The notes under the pieces are model-generated. The model did not search any database. It was not told the DNA's origin and worked only from the letters and a program-made list of their open reading frames with translations. This document shows, one piece after another, positions 18,036-26,399 of a stretch of 64,000 bases of DNA (its first letter is position 1; each line of letters begins with the position of its first letter). Origin of the DNA: Butyrivibrio sp. CB08 (GTDB lineage: Bacteria > Bacillota > Clostridia > Lachnospirales > Lachnospiraceae); contig NZ_RAIR01000001.1 in NCBI RefSeq assembly GCF_003625485.1, forward strand, positions 124,001 through 188,000. Direction: 5' to 3'. The translations under genes and the position numbers were made by a program.

Positions 18036-20480
18036 ATGAAGGGAAAATTCTATCAGTCGGTCAAAGGTAAGATCCTGATGATGGGTGCACTTGGAATCAT
18101 AGCTGCGCTTATTATTGGAATAGTTGGAGTTACATCAATTAACAGAAATGGACAGATCAGTGAGGTTGTTTCACTGGTCAATGAGATAAACGTGCTCCAG
18201 GCCCAGAATCTGGCCAATGATGCGCTTTATCAGTACTATGTTGACGAGACATATCTCAATGCCTCTCTTAATAACCTGGATGCTATGCTTGAGAAGGCTA
18301 ATCAGCTTAAAAAGAAGACTGGTCCTGCTTATCAGTCTTCCGTTGATTCCATCATAACTAACGTTGAACAGAATATCTCCAATTTCAACGAGATCAAGAG
18401 CATCAACTCCAACAGAGGATATGATTCTTCGATTGGAAAGTACCAGCAGTTCCTTGATGCCAGCGCAGAGCTTTCTGAGAGCTTCAAGGTTCTTGTAAAT
18501 AACAACGACTGGATCGAGATTCACTGGATAGACGCTGTGTTTGGCGAAGGTGGAACTCAGGTCACTGTTGACGGAAAAGACTACACCATGATGGTTTATG
18601 ATTATGCGCTTCCTGAAGCAGGAAAACGTAATAACCAGATCTTCCGTGTGGGTGGTACCTTTACTTACAAGGGCGATTACTATATCAAGAATATCAAGCT
18701 CAAGAACGGATCAGATGTACTTCCATTTGATCTTTCTGTTATAGAGCTTTCAGAAATGTCCGGAGATGGCCTTGCGGGTGCTGAGATAGCAGACTTTGGC
18801 GGAGATAAGGCCATTAAGGTTACGGGTAAATACGACGCTTCTCACAATTCCTGGGAAGAAGTATCAACAACCCTTAACGTTGTAGATCTGGATATGGATA
18901 AATATCCTGTCCTTGAATATGAGCTGTATCTTGATAATTCTGTTATCACACCCGGTGATCAGTACAAGTACGGCGGCGCTATCTCTGGCGTATACGGCTT
19001 TGCTTCACACCTTGATGACCTGGATGCCATGATGGCTACATACAGTAAACTTGTAGTAGAGGGAAAAGATGTTTCAGCAAACCTTGCGGAGATTGAAGCC
19101 CTTTTTACAGAGATAGAAGAAAACATACCAAAATATACAACAGATCCATCTCTGGCAGAAAACTCACTGGCACTCCTTGCAGCCAAGAGAGCCATATTTG
19201 ATGAGATCAAGACAATAGATGGCAATACCCTTGCTCTAAAAGCTAATAATCAGGAGATAAACACAGCTCTTAGTGATCTGTGCGCAAGTGTTCAGAACCA
19301 GGCTGTGGATGAAATGAGTGCTGTAAGAAACAGCGTTACAGTCATTATCATCATCGTTCTTATTGCCAGCATTGTAGTTCTTTTACTTATCCTTGCCAGA
19401 ATCAGTATTGGAATCAACAAGAGTGTTAAGTCCTTCCAGTCTGCGATTGAAGAGATTGCTTCAGGTAAGATCTCGACCAGAGCGGATGAATCAGGAAAGG
19501 ACGAGTTTGCTTCCTTTGCAAGTTCTCTTAACGGATTCCTTGATACCCTGGAGGGCACAATGGACAAGGTTAAGAACATGAGTAATGTTCTTGCAGATAC
19601 CGGTGTGAACCTTGAGGAGAGCGCAATAAAGACCAAGCAGGTAGCGGGAGAGATCAGCGAGACAATTGAGGAGATCTCCAAGGGCGCAGGCGAGCAGGCC
19701 AAGGATATCGAGACCTCTTCACAGAAGATTGTTGATATCAGAAGCAACATCCAGCAGATCCTGGATAGTGTTGCAGACCTTTCAGACAGATCTGAGAATA
19801 TGAGTTCCGACGGAAAAGAAGCTAACGTCAATATGAACAATCTGACAAGATCCAGCGATTCCACTACGGAAGCCTTTGGCAAGATCGTCGATCAGGTTCG
19901 CAAGACTGATGAATCCGTAGGAAAGATCCAGGATGCTGTTACACTTATCGCTTCTGTTGCTGACCAGATCAACCTCCTTTCACTCAATGCTTCTATTGAG
20001 GCAGCAAGAGCCGGAGAAGCTGGTAAGGGCTTTGCGGTAGTTGCCAGTGAGATCTCAACTCTGGCGGATCAGACCAACGAATCTACCAAGATAATCGAGG
20101 GCATCATCCACAATCTGTCAGAGGAGTCCAACAAGACTGTAGAGACCATCAATGAAGTGACAGAGCTTATTCAAAACCAGAAGAGTGATATTGATGCAAC
20201 AAGCAATATCTTTGAAAGTGTCAGCACAGGAATTGACTTCACCAAGAGCTCAGTTGTTGAGGTTCTTGACCAGGCTCAGTCCTGTGACAGCTATGGAGAA
20301 GCTGTGGTAGACCTTATGACTAACCTTTCAGCTATCTCTCAGGAGAACGCAGCTTCTGCTGAGACAACATCTACATCCATGAGTGAGCTCAACAAAGAGA
20401 CTTCAAGACTTGCAGATACTTCTGCAGAACTTAAGAACTTTGCAGACGAGCTCAAGGAGGATCTGGAGTTCTTCAGATAA
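18036..20480 (+). CDS. methyl-accepting chemotaxis protein with large sensor domain
   Basis: An 814-residue transmembrane chemoreceptor. Segments: TM1 about residues 9-34, an extracytoplasmic sensor of about 395 residues, TM2 about 429-455 ([17 protein letters not shown]), HAMP about 455-510, then the cytoplasmic signalling coiled coil with the hairpin tip [20 protein letters not shown] near 645-665. I chose ATG 18036 (GAGGTG about 9 bases before) over an ATG at 18018 that lies at the end of the upstream terminator. The sensor begins helical (four-helix-like) and then contains a beta-rich insert at about residues 170-310, unlike simple 4HB sensors. No CheW, CheA or flagellar genes are in the window. 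Confidence 0.93.
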   Translation: MKGKFYQSVKGKILMMGALGIIAALIIGIVGVTSINRNGQISEVVSLVNEINVLQAQNLANDALYQYYVDETYLNASLNNLDAMLEKANQLKKKTGPAYQSSVDSIITNVEQNISNFNEIKSINSNRGYDSSIGKYQQFLDASAELSESFKVLVNNNDWIEIHWIDAVFGEGGTQVTVDGKDYTMMVYDYALPEAGKRNNQIFRVGGTFTYKGDYYIKNIKLKNGSDVLPFDLSVIELSEMSGDGLAGAEIADFGGDKAIKVTGKYDASHNSWEEVSTTLNVVDLDMDKYPVLEYELYLDNSVITPGDQYKYGGAISGVYGFASHLDDLDAMMATYSKLVVEGKDVSANLAEIEALFTEIEENIPKYTTDPSLAENSLALLAAKRAIFDEIKTIDGNTLALKANNQEINTALSDLCASVQNQAVDEMSAVRNSVTVIIIIVLIASIVVLLLILARISIGINKSVKSFQSAIEEIASGKISTRADESGKDEFASFASSLNGFLDTLEGTMDKVKNMSNVLADTGVNLEESAIKTKQVAGEISETIEEISKGAGEQAKDIETSSQKIVDIRSNIQQILDSVADLSDRSENMSSDGKEANVNMNNLTRSSDSTTEAFGKIVDQVRKTDESVGKIQDAVTLIASVADQINLLSLNASIEAARAGEAGKGFAVVASEISTLADQTNESTKIIEGIIHNLSEESNKTVETINEVTELIQNQKSDIDATSNIFESVSTGIDFTKSSVVEVLDQAQSCDSYGEAVVDLMTNLSAISQENAASAETTSTSMSELNKETSRLADTSAELKNFADELKEDLEFFR

Positions 20481-20498
20481 ACAGGCTTATATCTTACA

Positions 20499-20532
20499 AG
20501 GAGGTACCAGAAAATGGTGCCTCCTGTTTTTT
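20499..20532 (+). terminator. intrinsic terminator after chemoreceptor gene
   Basis: An 11-bp stem (AGGAGGTACCA with TGGTGCCTCCT, one G-U pair), loop GAAAA, then G and eight T. Confidence 0.9.
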
Positions 20533-20547
20533 TACCAGATGTTAACC

Positions 20548-20586
20548 AAAGAAAACGTTTTCTTTAACTGCCTGATATGTTATGAT
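20548..20586 (+). promoter_or_regulatory. amylase promoter with 18-bp palindromic operator
   Basis: AAAGAAAACGTTTTCTTT at 20548-20565 is a perfect 18-base palindrome with the central CG step common to LacI-family operators. An extended -10, TGtTATGAT (20578-20586), stands so that the palindrome covers the -35 position, and transcription would start near 20593, 38 bases before the GTG. The layout predicts repression of the amylase by a LacI-type (MalR or CcpA-like) regulator encoded elsewhere. Confidence 0.75.
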
Positions 20587-20630
20587 GAAGCAGGAAAGAG
20601 AAATACACGCGTTTTTGGGAGGACAGGATA

Positions 20631-22361
20631 GTGGATATTTTTGGGAAAAGAGCTATAGCAGGCCTTTTGTTAGCGGCTATGCTGACGGGCTGTGGAAAAA
20701 GCGCAGTAAGCGAAGAACAGGCAGAGCCTGAAAGCAGCGAAGCGGCTGAAACGCAGCAGACAGACCTTCCTGTTAATGTCCTTGACGACAACTACAGGAC
20801 AACCTACGAGATCTTCGTCTATTCCTTCTATGACAGCGATGGGGATGGAATCGGAGACCTTAACGGTGTTACTAAGAAGCTGGACTACATCAATGACGGC
20901 GATGATTCCACTGATACAGACCTTGGCTGCAACGAGATATGGCTAATGCCCATAAGTCCTTCAACGACCTACCACAAGTACGACGTGACAGACTACAAGG
21001 ACATTGACCCTGAGTATGGAACCCTGGAGGACTTTGATAATCTGGTAAAAGAGTGCCATGACAGGGGCGTTAATGTGATCATAGATACAGTGTTCAATCA
21101 CTCTTCAAGCCAGCATCCATGGTTTAAAGAGGCGACAGATTACCTGAAAGAGCACCCTGGACTTGAGTTTGGCGGCTCCGAGGATACAGGAGACACTGAG
21201 GCAGCAGGCGGAGCAGTCCCAGAGCAGGCGCTATCAGAATGTCCTTATCTTGACTACTATCATTTTTCAAACACCAAAGAGGCTGGCTATGAGCCAGTTT
21301 CAGATACAGACTACTTTTACGAAGCCCGCTTCTGGTCAGAGATGCCAGACCTTAATCTGGATAGCGATGCGCTGAGACAGGAGCTTTCAGATATCACGCA
21401 TTTCTGGACTGGCAGAGGCGTAGACGGATTCAGGCTTGATGCAACAACCTACTATTACACCGGGGATGACCAGAAGAACATTGAGTTTTTAAAGTGGCTT
21501 AAAGAGGATAACCCAGACGCCTACTTTGTTGGCGAAGCCTGGGCCAACGCTGCGACCTATCAGAAGTACTATGAGAGCGGCATAGACAGCTTTTTTGACT
21601 TTGAATATGCAGGAAGTGAGGGCATCATCGCATCCATCGTAAGAGGAAACAGCCCTGCTTCAAGATTTGCAGAGGCACTGGAAAACACCGAGAAGACCCT
21701 TCAGGGAAGATCCGAAAGCGCTGTAAATGCGCCATTTTACACCAACCACGACATGGCAAGGTCTGCGGGCTACTACACTGGAAGTGGCGGACAGGACAAG
21801 ATCAAGCTATCCTACGGCCTTAGTCTTATCATGGGCGGTAACTCTTTTATCTACTACGGCGAAGAGCTTGGAATGAAGGGCTCTGGCAAGGATGAAAATA
21901 AGAGAGCTCCCATGTACTGGAGTACTACTGACCTTCAGGGCATGTGCAAGGGCCCTAAGAACATGGACAGCTTCAAGATGAAGTATCCTGCCCTTGATGA
22001 GCAGACAAAAGACCCCTATTCAATATATAATTATTTCAAAGCTGTTATCAGGCTAAGGAACGCTTATCCTGTGGTAGCAAGAGGAACTACTACAGCGGTA
22101 AAAGAGCTGTCAAACAAGGAAATCTGTGCCTTCACAAGGTCAGTATCTCCTGAGCAGGCAGGTGATTATTTTGGACCATCATCACTTCTGTTTATCATAA
22201 ACGCATCACCAGATGAGCAGACAGTGGACCTTGGTCTTAGCGAAACTGCCAAAGAGTACACGGCTCTTTCATACCAGATAAACACTACTGAAGCTGTCAG
22301 CACCTTAACCGATAACACACTGACCATGGCACCATATGGCATAGCAGTCCTCACCAGATAG
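20631..22361 (+). CDS. GH13 alpha-amylase family lipoprotein
   Basis: A 576-residue surface lipoprotein that should hydrolyse alpha-glucans or maltodextrins outside the cell. It starts at GTG 20631, with GGGAGGA about 8 bases before it. The lipobox MLTGC places the lipid on Cys21, followed by a Glu-rich linker. All four GH13 regions are present: DTVFNHSS, GFRLDATTYYY with nucleophile Asp270, FVGEAWAN with acid Glu302, and YTNHDMAR with Asp374. A DSDGDGIGDLNGV segment near the start of the barrel matches a calcium-binding loop of GH13 enzymes. The exact specificity (endo-amylase or oligosaccharide-cleaving) cannot be read from the sequence. The HAD gene starts 10 bases after the stop. Confidence 0.93.
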   Translation: MDIFGKRAIAGLLLAAMLTGCGKSAVSEEQAEPESSEAAETQQTDLPVNVLDDNYRTTYEIFVYSFYDSDGDGIGDLNGVTKKLDYINDGDDSTDTDLGCNEIWLMPISPSTTYHKYDVTDYKDIDPEYGTLEDFDNLVKECHDRGVNVIIDTVFNHSSSQHPWFKEATDYLKEHPGLEFGGSEDTGDTEAAGGAVPEQALSECPYLDYYHFSNTKEAGYEPVSDTDYFYEARFWSEMPDLNLDSDALRQELSDITHFWTGRGVDGFRLDATTYYYTGDDQKNIEFLKWLKEDNPDAYFVGEAWANAATYQKYYESGIDSFFDFEYAGSEGIIASIVRGNSPASRFAEALENTEKTLQGRSESAVNAPFYTNHDMARSAGYYTGSGGQDKIKLSYGLSLIMGGNSFIYYGEELGMKGSGKDENKRAPMYWSTTDLQGMCKGPKNMDSFKMKYPALDEQTKDPYSIYNYFKAVIRLRNAYPVVARGTTTAVKELSNKEICAFTRSVSPEQAGDYFGPSSLLFIINASPDEQTVDLGLSETAKEYTALSYQINTTEAVSTLTDNTLTMAPYGIAVLTR

Positions 22362-22371
22362 GAGGATACTT

Positions 22372-23208
22372 ATGACATTTGATAATTACATTTTTGATCT
22401 ATATGGCACCCTTATCGATATCCACACAGACGAGGAACTCCCTGGTCTGTGGCAGGATATGGCTGCCTATCTCGAATATCAGTTTAAAGCCAGCTATAGC
22501 GCCAAAGAGCTTAGGAAGCGCTATCTTGAGATCTGCGCCGAAGAGGAGCAGATGCTAAAAGAGTGGCTTTCAAAGAATGCCCATATCAAAACCAAATATC
22601 CTGAGATCAGGATCTCCTGGGTCTGGACCAGGCTCATCGCTGAGAAGATCGGCCAGTACAGCGGAGGGAAGGAAAAAAGCCCATCCTCTTACCTGCCTCA
22701 CAAATACGATGAGGAAGAATACATAACTCCTCAGATGCAGGCAATCTGTACATACTTTAGAAACACTTCAAGGGACAAGCTTATTAAGTATTCGGGAGTG
22801 GATCACACCTTAAGGGAGCTTCAAAGGCACGGGAAGAAGATATTTCTTTTGTCCAATGCCCAGAAGGCCTTTACGGTAAAAGAGCTGATGGCCTGCGATC
22901 TGTTTGAATTCTTTAATGGCATATTTATCTCATCTGACAGGATGGTGAAAAAACCAGAGCCTGCATTTATGGATGGTCTTGTGTCCAAATTTGGCCTTGA
23001 TAAGTCAAAATGTGTTATGATAGGTAACGACATTACAAGTGATGTTGGGGTGGCAGCAGCAAGTGGAATAAGGAGTATTTTCCTTAATACCTATGACGTC
23101 ACTGACAGTCAGATAAATGACAGCATCAAAAAGCTCAATATCAAAAATAAAGATCTGTATCCGGTGATAATCCAGGATGGAAGTATTGAAAAGATATTGA
23201 GTCTGTAG
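22372..23208 (+). CDS. HAD family hydrolase
   Basis: A 278-residue cytoplasmic phosphatase-type protein. Motif I is FDLYGTLIDIH (nucleophile Asp and the +2 residue Tyr instead of the usual Asp), motif II FLLSNAQ, the Lys of motif III KKPEPAFM, and motif IV MIGNDITSDVGVA. A helical cap lies between motifs I and II (about 15-140). The Tyr at the +2 position is a known variant that still often permits phosphatase or dehalogenase-like chemistry. AGGAGG precedes the ATG. It is close behind the amylase, so sugar-phosphate turnover is possible but unproven. Confidence 0.9.
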   Translation: MTFDNYIFDLYGTLIDIHTDEELPGLWQDMAAYLEYQFKASYSAKELRKRYLEICAEEEQMLKEWLSKNAHIKTKYPEIRISWVWTRLIAEKIGQYSGGKEKSPSSYLPHKYDEEEYITPQMQAICTYFRNTSRDKLIKYSGVDHTLRELQRHGKKIFLLSNAQKAFTVKELMACDLFEFFNGIFISSDRMVKKPEPAFMDGLVSKFGLDKSKCVMIGNDITSDVGVAAASGIRSIFLNTYDVTDSQINDSIKKLNIKNKDLYPVIIQDGSIEKILSL

Positions 23209-23235
23209 ATGTGGAAACGGGTAAGCTGATCAGTC

Positions 23236-23781
23236 ATGAAATATTTTTTGGAATATATCAGGCAGACACTGAGGTTTGTGCTAAAACCCTTGTCTTTTGC
23301 GCCTGCAATAGTGATGATGTGTCTGATATTTATGTTTTCATCCCAGGATGCTGATGAGAGCAGCGCCCTCAGCTATGAGGTGGGAGTAAAGGTCCTGACA
23401 TACGCCAATGAAACATTGGATAAGGGCTGGAGTATGCAATATATTGAGCATCTCTCTGAGGTGGGCCAGCATTATATCAGGAAGACAGCGCATTTTACAG
23501 AATACTTTCTTCTTGCAGTTTCTGTGGCATTTCCCCTTTATGTATACGGTGTAAGAGGCCTGTGGCTTGTGTTTTCTGCAGGTATCTTTTGTGTGGGCTT
23601 TGCCTGTCTTGATGAATACCACCAGTCTTTTGTGGCGGGGAGGACTCCTCAGAAAAAAGATGTTATTATAGATGCCATAGGAATCTTTTTTGGAATAATC
23701 ATCACAAGAATCGTTGGATGGACCGGGCGTATGACCATTTTCAGACCGCTGTCCAATCACAACAAGAAAAGGCGTGGTTGA
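23236..23781 (+). CDS. VanZ-like family membrane protein
   Basis: A 181-residue protein with four hydrophobic segments and the VanZ signatures: FMFSSQDADESS after the first helix, KTAHFTEYFLLAV in the middle, and FACLDEYHQSFVAGRTPQKKDVIID near the C-terminus. VanZ of enterococci contributes to teicoplanin resistance, but most relatives have no known role. No vanA-type genes are near, so no resistance claim is made. The ribosome binding site is weak and the gene follows the HAD gene by 27 bases. Confidence 0.88.
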   Translation: MKYFLEYIRQTLRFVLKPLSFAPAIVMMCLIFMFSSQDADESSALSYEVGVKVLTYANETLDKGWSMQYIEHLSEVGQHYIRKTAHFTEYFLLAVSVAFPLYVYGVRGLWLVFSAGIFCVGFACLDEYHQSFVAGRTPQKKDVIIDAIGIFFGIIITRIVGWTGRMTIFRPLSNHNKKRRG

Positions 23782-23799
23782 CGCATTTGCAACCATCAG

Positions 23800-23828
23800 T
23801 TGACAAATTTCCAAGACGACTTTATAGA
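23800..23828 (+). promoter_or_regulatory. promoter of the XRE membrane regulator gene
   Basis: TTGACA (23800-23805), 17-base spacer, TATAGA (23823-23828); transcription would start near 23835, 69 bases before the ATG. GTTGAC/GCAAC half-repeats around it (for example GCATTTGCAACC and GATTGCAACTG) might be autoregulatory sites. Confidence 0.75.
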
Positions 23829-23903
23829 TTGCAACTGTTATTTTTCGTAATCTGAGTTCACAGAAAACAAAAACTGAAAACGAAAATAACGGAGGAAAAC
23901 AAA

Positions 23904-24899
23904 ATGATACTTGCAGACAAAATTATTAACGAGAGAAAAAAGCTTGGATGGTCACAGGAAGAGCTTGCAGATAAACTTGATGTTTCAAGACAGTCTGTTT
24001 CTAAATGGGAAAGTGCTCAGTCAACACCGGATCTTGGCCGCATACTTAAGATGGCAGAACTCTTTGGAGTGACCACAGACTACTTATTAAAGGATGAGAT
24101 TGAAGAAGTTTCTACATCTGTTATTGTACAGGACAGCGGAGAGTCTGCTGGAGGAAGCCGCAGATTTGTAAGCATGGAAGAGTCATCAACCTACCTTAAT
24201 GTAGTAGAAAAGACTACTCCAAACATTGCTAACGCAGTTTCAATGTGCATCCTTTCACCAGCACTTCTTATTGCACTTGCAGGTCTTTCATCAACCAGAT
24301 TTGTTTCTGAAATGGTTGCAGTAGGAGTGGGAATCACAGTACTTCTTCTCATGGTGGCTGTGGCTGTATTTATGTTCATCTTAAACGGCAGATACCTTGA
24401 GCCCTACGAGTTTCTTGAGAGCGTAGACATCGACACAGCCTATGGTGTAGATGGAATGGTCAAGGAAAAGAAGGCCAGATTTGAAAAGAAACACACGTTA
24501 TTTATCGCCATTGGAGTAGTTTTATGCATTCTTTCAGCTCTTCCACTTATTGTCACAAGCCTCTTTGTTTCTACTACACGTAATGGCGCCATCATCACAG
24601 CGATGGTTGCAGTTCTTCTTATAATGGTAGCAGTTGGAGTAAACATGATCATCAGAGTCAGCAGCATTATGGGCTCTTACAACAAGCTCCTTCAGGAGGG
24701 CGATTACAATACAGAGGGCAAAAGAGCTAACAAGACCGTAAGCAGAGTTGCAGGAATCTACTGGCCAGTAGTACTTGCAGGATACCTTGCATGGAGCTTT
24801 ATCACAAATGGATGGGCTGTGACATGGATCGTTTGGCCTATCGCAGCAGTGCTCTTTGGAGCAGTTGCAGCAATTGCCAGGTCTTTCTCCAGAGAATAA
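23904..24899 (+). CDS. XRE-type HTH regulator fused to membrane domain
   Basis: A 331-residue protein. Residues 5-62 form a Cro/CI-type HTH (IINERKKLGWSQEELADKLD, then VSRQSVSKWESAQSTPDL). After a linker come six hydrophobic segments between about 110 and 325 (for example LLIALAGLS, VGITVLLLMVAVAVFMFIL, WAVTWIVWPIAAVLFGAVAA). It should be a DNA-binding protein held at the membrane, perhaps sensing the envelope. It has its own promoter and a GGAGGAAAAC ribosome binding site. Such HTH-membrane fusions are common in this family, but their signals are mostly unknown. Confidence 0.9.
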   Translation: MILADKIINERKKLGWSQEELADKLDVSRQSVSKWESAQSTPDLGRILKMAELFGVTTDYLLKDEIEEVSTSVIVQDSGESAGGSRRFVSMEESSTYLNVVEKTTPNIANAVSMCILSPALLIALAGLSSTRFVSEMVAVGVGITVLLLMVAVAVFMFILNGRYLEPYEFLESVDIDTAYGVDGMVKEKKARFEKKHTLFIAIGVVLCILSALPLIVTSLFVSTTRNGAIITAMVAVLLIMVAVGVNMIIRVSSIMGSYNKLLQEGDYNTEGKRANKTVSRVAGIYWPVVLAGYLAWSFITNGWAVTWIVWPIAAVLFGAVAAIARSFSRE

Positions 24900-24912
24900 T
24901 GCAAAAATATTG

Positions 24913-24941
24913 TTGACATACATTTTTAGATGTGTTATTGT
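24913..24941 (+). promoter_or_regulatory. promoter of infC-rpmI-rplT
   Basis: TTGACA (24913-24918), 17-base spacer, extended -10 TGtTATTGT (24933-24941). Transcription would begin near 24948 and give a 159-base leader. Confidence 0.75.
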
Positions 24942-24947
24942 ACTTGA

Positions 24948-25106
24948 GTATTTGAAAACCAAGCAGAGTATCCACTCTCACCCTGCGGCACAGCCAGTAG
25001 CGGTTAATATCTTTTCAAATCCAGCACAATAAGTGCGGATTCTGACTATGATTTTTTAGTGGATACATTTGCGGATGTATCCACTTTTTTTCAGGAGGAT
25101 AAAACC
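24948..25106 (+). promoter_or_regulatory. L20-leader-like transcription attenuator
   Basis: Near the end of the leader is a 10-bp perfect terminator stem, AGTGGATACA (25058-25067) and TGTATCCACT (25076-25085), followed by six T. About 90 bases upstream, GTATCCACT at 24968-24976 repeats the 3' arm exactly and can pair with the 5' arm at 25058-25066, which would prevent the terminator. This is the competing-stem design of the Firmicutes L20 leader, in which ribosomal protein L20 represses its own operon. The match to that family is by architecture and position, not by a covariance-model search. Confidence 0.85.
25058..25091 (+). terminator. attenuator terminator before infC
   Basis: The terminator half of the leader described above: 10-bp stem, 8-base loop and a T run that ends 2 bases before the AGGAGG of infC, so termination would occur just before the ribosome binding site. 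Confidence 0.88.
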
Positions 25107-25616
25107 ATTAGCGAGTTATTTATTAACGATCAGATTAGAGCTAAAGAGGTTCGTGTAATCGGCATTGATGGCGAGCAGCTGGGTGTTATGGCCCTTGCAG
25201 ATGCCAGAAAGATTGCTGATGATGAGGGCGTTGATCTTGTAATGATCGCCCCAACTGCCAAGCCACCTGTTTGCAGGGTTGTTGACTATGGCAAGTTCAA
25301 GTATGAGCAGCTCCGCAAGGAGAAAGAGGCTCGTAAGAAACAGAAGACTGTTGAGATCAAGGAGATCAGACTTTCACCTAACATTGACACCAACGACCTT
25401 AACACTAAGGTTAATGCTGCCAAGAAGTTCCTTGAGAAAGGCAACAGAGTTAAGATCACACTTCGTTTCCGCGGCCGTGAGATGGCTCATATGGGAGCAA
25501 GCGTTCACATCCTTACAGATTTTGCCCAGGCTCTTTCAGACGTTGCAGTTATTGAGAAACAGCCTAAGGTTGAGGGACGTAGTATGACAATGTTCCTTAC
25601 TGAGAAAAAGAATTAA
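25107..25616 (+). CDS. infC: translation initiation factor IF-3, AUU start
   Basis: IF-3 binds the 30S subunit and checks start codons. With the ATT at 25107 as start, the protein is 169 residues and begins at the family's usual point (ISELFINDQIRAKEVRVI). AGGAGG ends 8 bases before this ATT, an ideal spacing, while an in-frame GTG at 25059 lies inside the terminator hairpin with no ribosome binding site. Domains: N-terminal domain to about residue 70 (IAPTAKPPVCRVVDYGKFKYE), Lys-rich linker helix, then the C-terminal domain (IRLSPNIDTNDLNTK, RFRGREMAH). An AUU start is the classic means by which E. coli IF-3 represses its own translation. Confidence 0.95.
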   Translation: MSELFINDQIRAKEVRVIGIDGEQLGVMALADARKIADDEGVDLVMIAPTAKPPVCRVVDYGKFKYEQLRKEKEARKKQKTVEIKEIRLSPNIDTNDLNTKVNAAKKFLEKGNRVKITLRFRGREMAHMGASVHILTDFAQALSDVAVIEKQPKVEGRSMTMFLTEKKN

Positions 25617-25654
25617 GTAAAAAATTTTTTGCAAAGATATAGGAGGATTTAGTT

Positions 25655-25855
25655 ATGCAGCAAAAGATGAAAACAAAGAGATCCGCTGCCAAGAGATTTA
25701 AGGTAACTGGCACAGGCAAGCTCATGAGAAACAAAGCGTACAAGCGCCACATCTTAACAAAGAAGTCCACAAAGAGAAAGAGAAATCTTCGTCATGCAGG
25801 ACTTGTTGACGCTACAAATGTAAAGACAATGAAGCAGATCCTTCCTTACGCTTAA
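25655..25855 (+). CDS. rpmI: 50S ribosomal protein L35
   Basis: A 66-residue very basic ribosomal protein with the L35 pattern [19 protein letters not shown] and [15 protein letters not shown]. It lies between infC and rplT, the standard operon, with TAGGAGG before the ATG. Confidence 0.98.
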   Translation: MQQKMKTKRSAAKRFKVTGTGKLMRNKAYKRHILTKKSTKRKRNLRHAGLVDATNVKTMKQILPYA

Positions 25856-25911
25856 TGTTAGATACTGGTAGCGAAGAGAAGATTTTTGATTAGTAATAGG
25901 AGGAATTTAAG

Positions 25912-26268
25912 ATGGCAAGAGTTAAAGGCGCATTAAATGCCAAGAAGAAGCACAATAGAGTATTAAAGCTCGCTAAGGGCTATAGAGGAGCTAGATCCAA
26001 GCAGTACAGAGTTGCTAAGCAGTCAGTTATGAGAGCACTCACATCTGCATTCGCTGGACGTAAGCAGAAGAAGAGAGATATGAGATCTCTTTGGATCACA
26101 CGTATCAACGCAGCAGCTCGTATCAATGGTCTTTCATACAGCAACATGATGCATGGTCTTAAGCTTGCAGGCGTAGACATCAACAGAAAGATGCTTGCAG
26201 AGATGGCTGTAAATGATCCTGATGGATTCAAGACACTTGCAGAGCTCGCAAAAGAGAAGATCGCATAA
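25912..26268 (+). CDS. rplT: 50S ribosomal protein L20
   Basis: A 118-residue L20, the normal length, starting [19 protein letters not shown] and carrying the conserved [12 protein letters not shown] and [17 protein letters not shown] segments. L20 binds 23S rRNA early in assembly and in Firmicutes also represses its own operon through the leader described at 24948-25106. An AGGAGG site precedes the ATG and a strong terminator follows. Confidence 0.98.
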   Translation: MARVKGALNAKKKHNRVLKLAKGYRGARSKQYRVAKQSVMRALTSAFAGRKQKKRDMRSLWITRINAAARINGLSYSNMMHGLKLAGVDINRKMLAEMAVNDPDGFKTLAELAKEKIA

Positions 26269-26320
26269 ATTAAAAATTGGAAACTATAGTTGTAAAAATA
26301 GTTTTTTGATAGTAAAATGT

Positions 26321-26353
26321 AGGAGTCTTAAGTAATTAAGACTCCTTATTTTT
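26321..26353 (+). terminator. intrinsic terminator after rplT
   Basis: An 11-bp perfect stem, AGGAGTCTTAA with TTAAGACTCCT, loop GTAA, then TATTTTTAT. Confidence 0.92.
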
Positions 26354-26399
26354 ATGTAATTTTGGGGAGAGACCCATTTAATAAATTGGAGGTGCCAAA

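Noticed and set aside
23236-23781. Glycopeptide resistance locus from the VanZ-like gene
   Set aside because: No vanA, vanH, vanX or vanRS genes are nearby; the family is broad and mostly of unknown role.
25059-25106. GTG start for a longer infC product
   Set aside because: The extension is the attenuator hairpin itself, with no ribosome binding site; the ATT at 25107 has AGGAGG at ideal spacing and matches the family's N-terminus.
26282-26303. Hairpin AACTAT/ATAGTT after rplT
   Set aside because: Six weak A-T rich pairs with no G-C content; the real terminator is at 26321.
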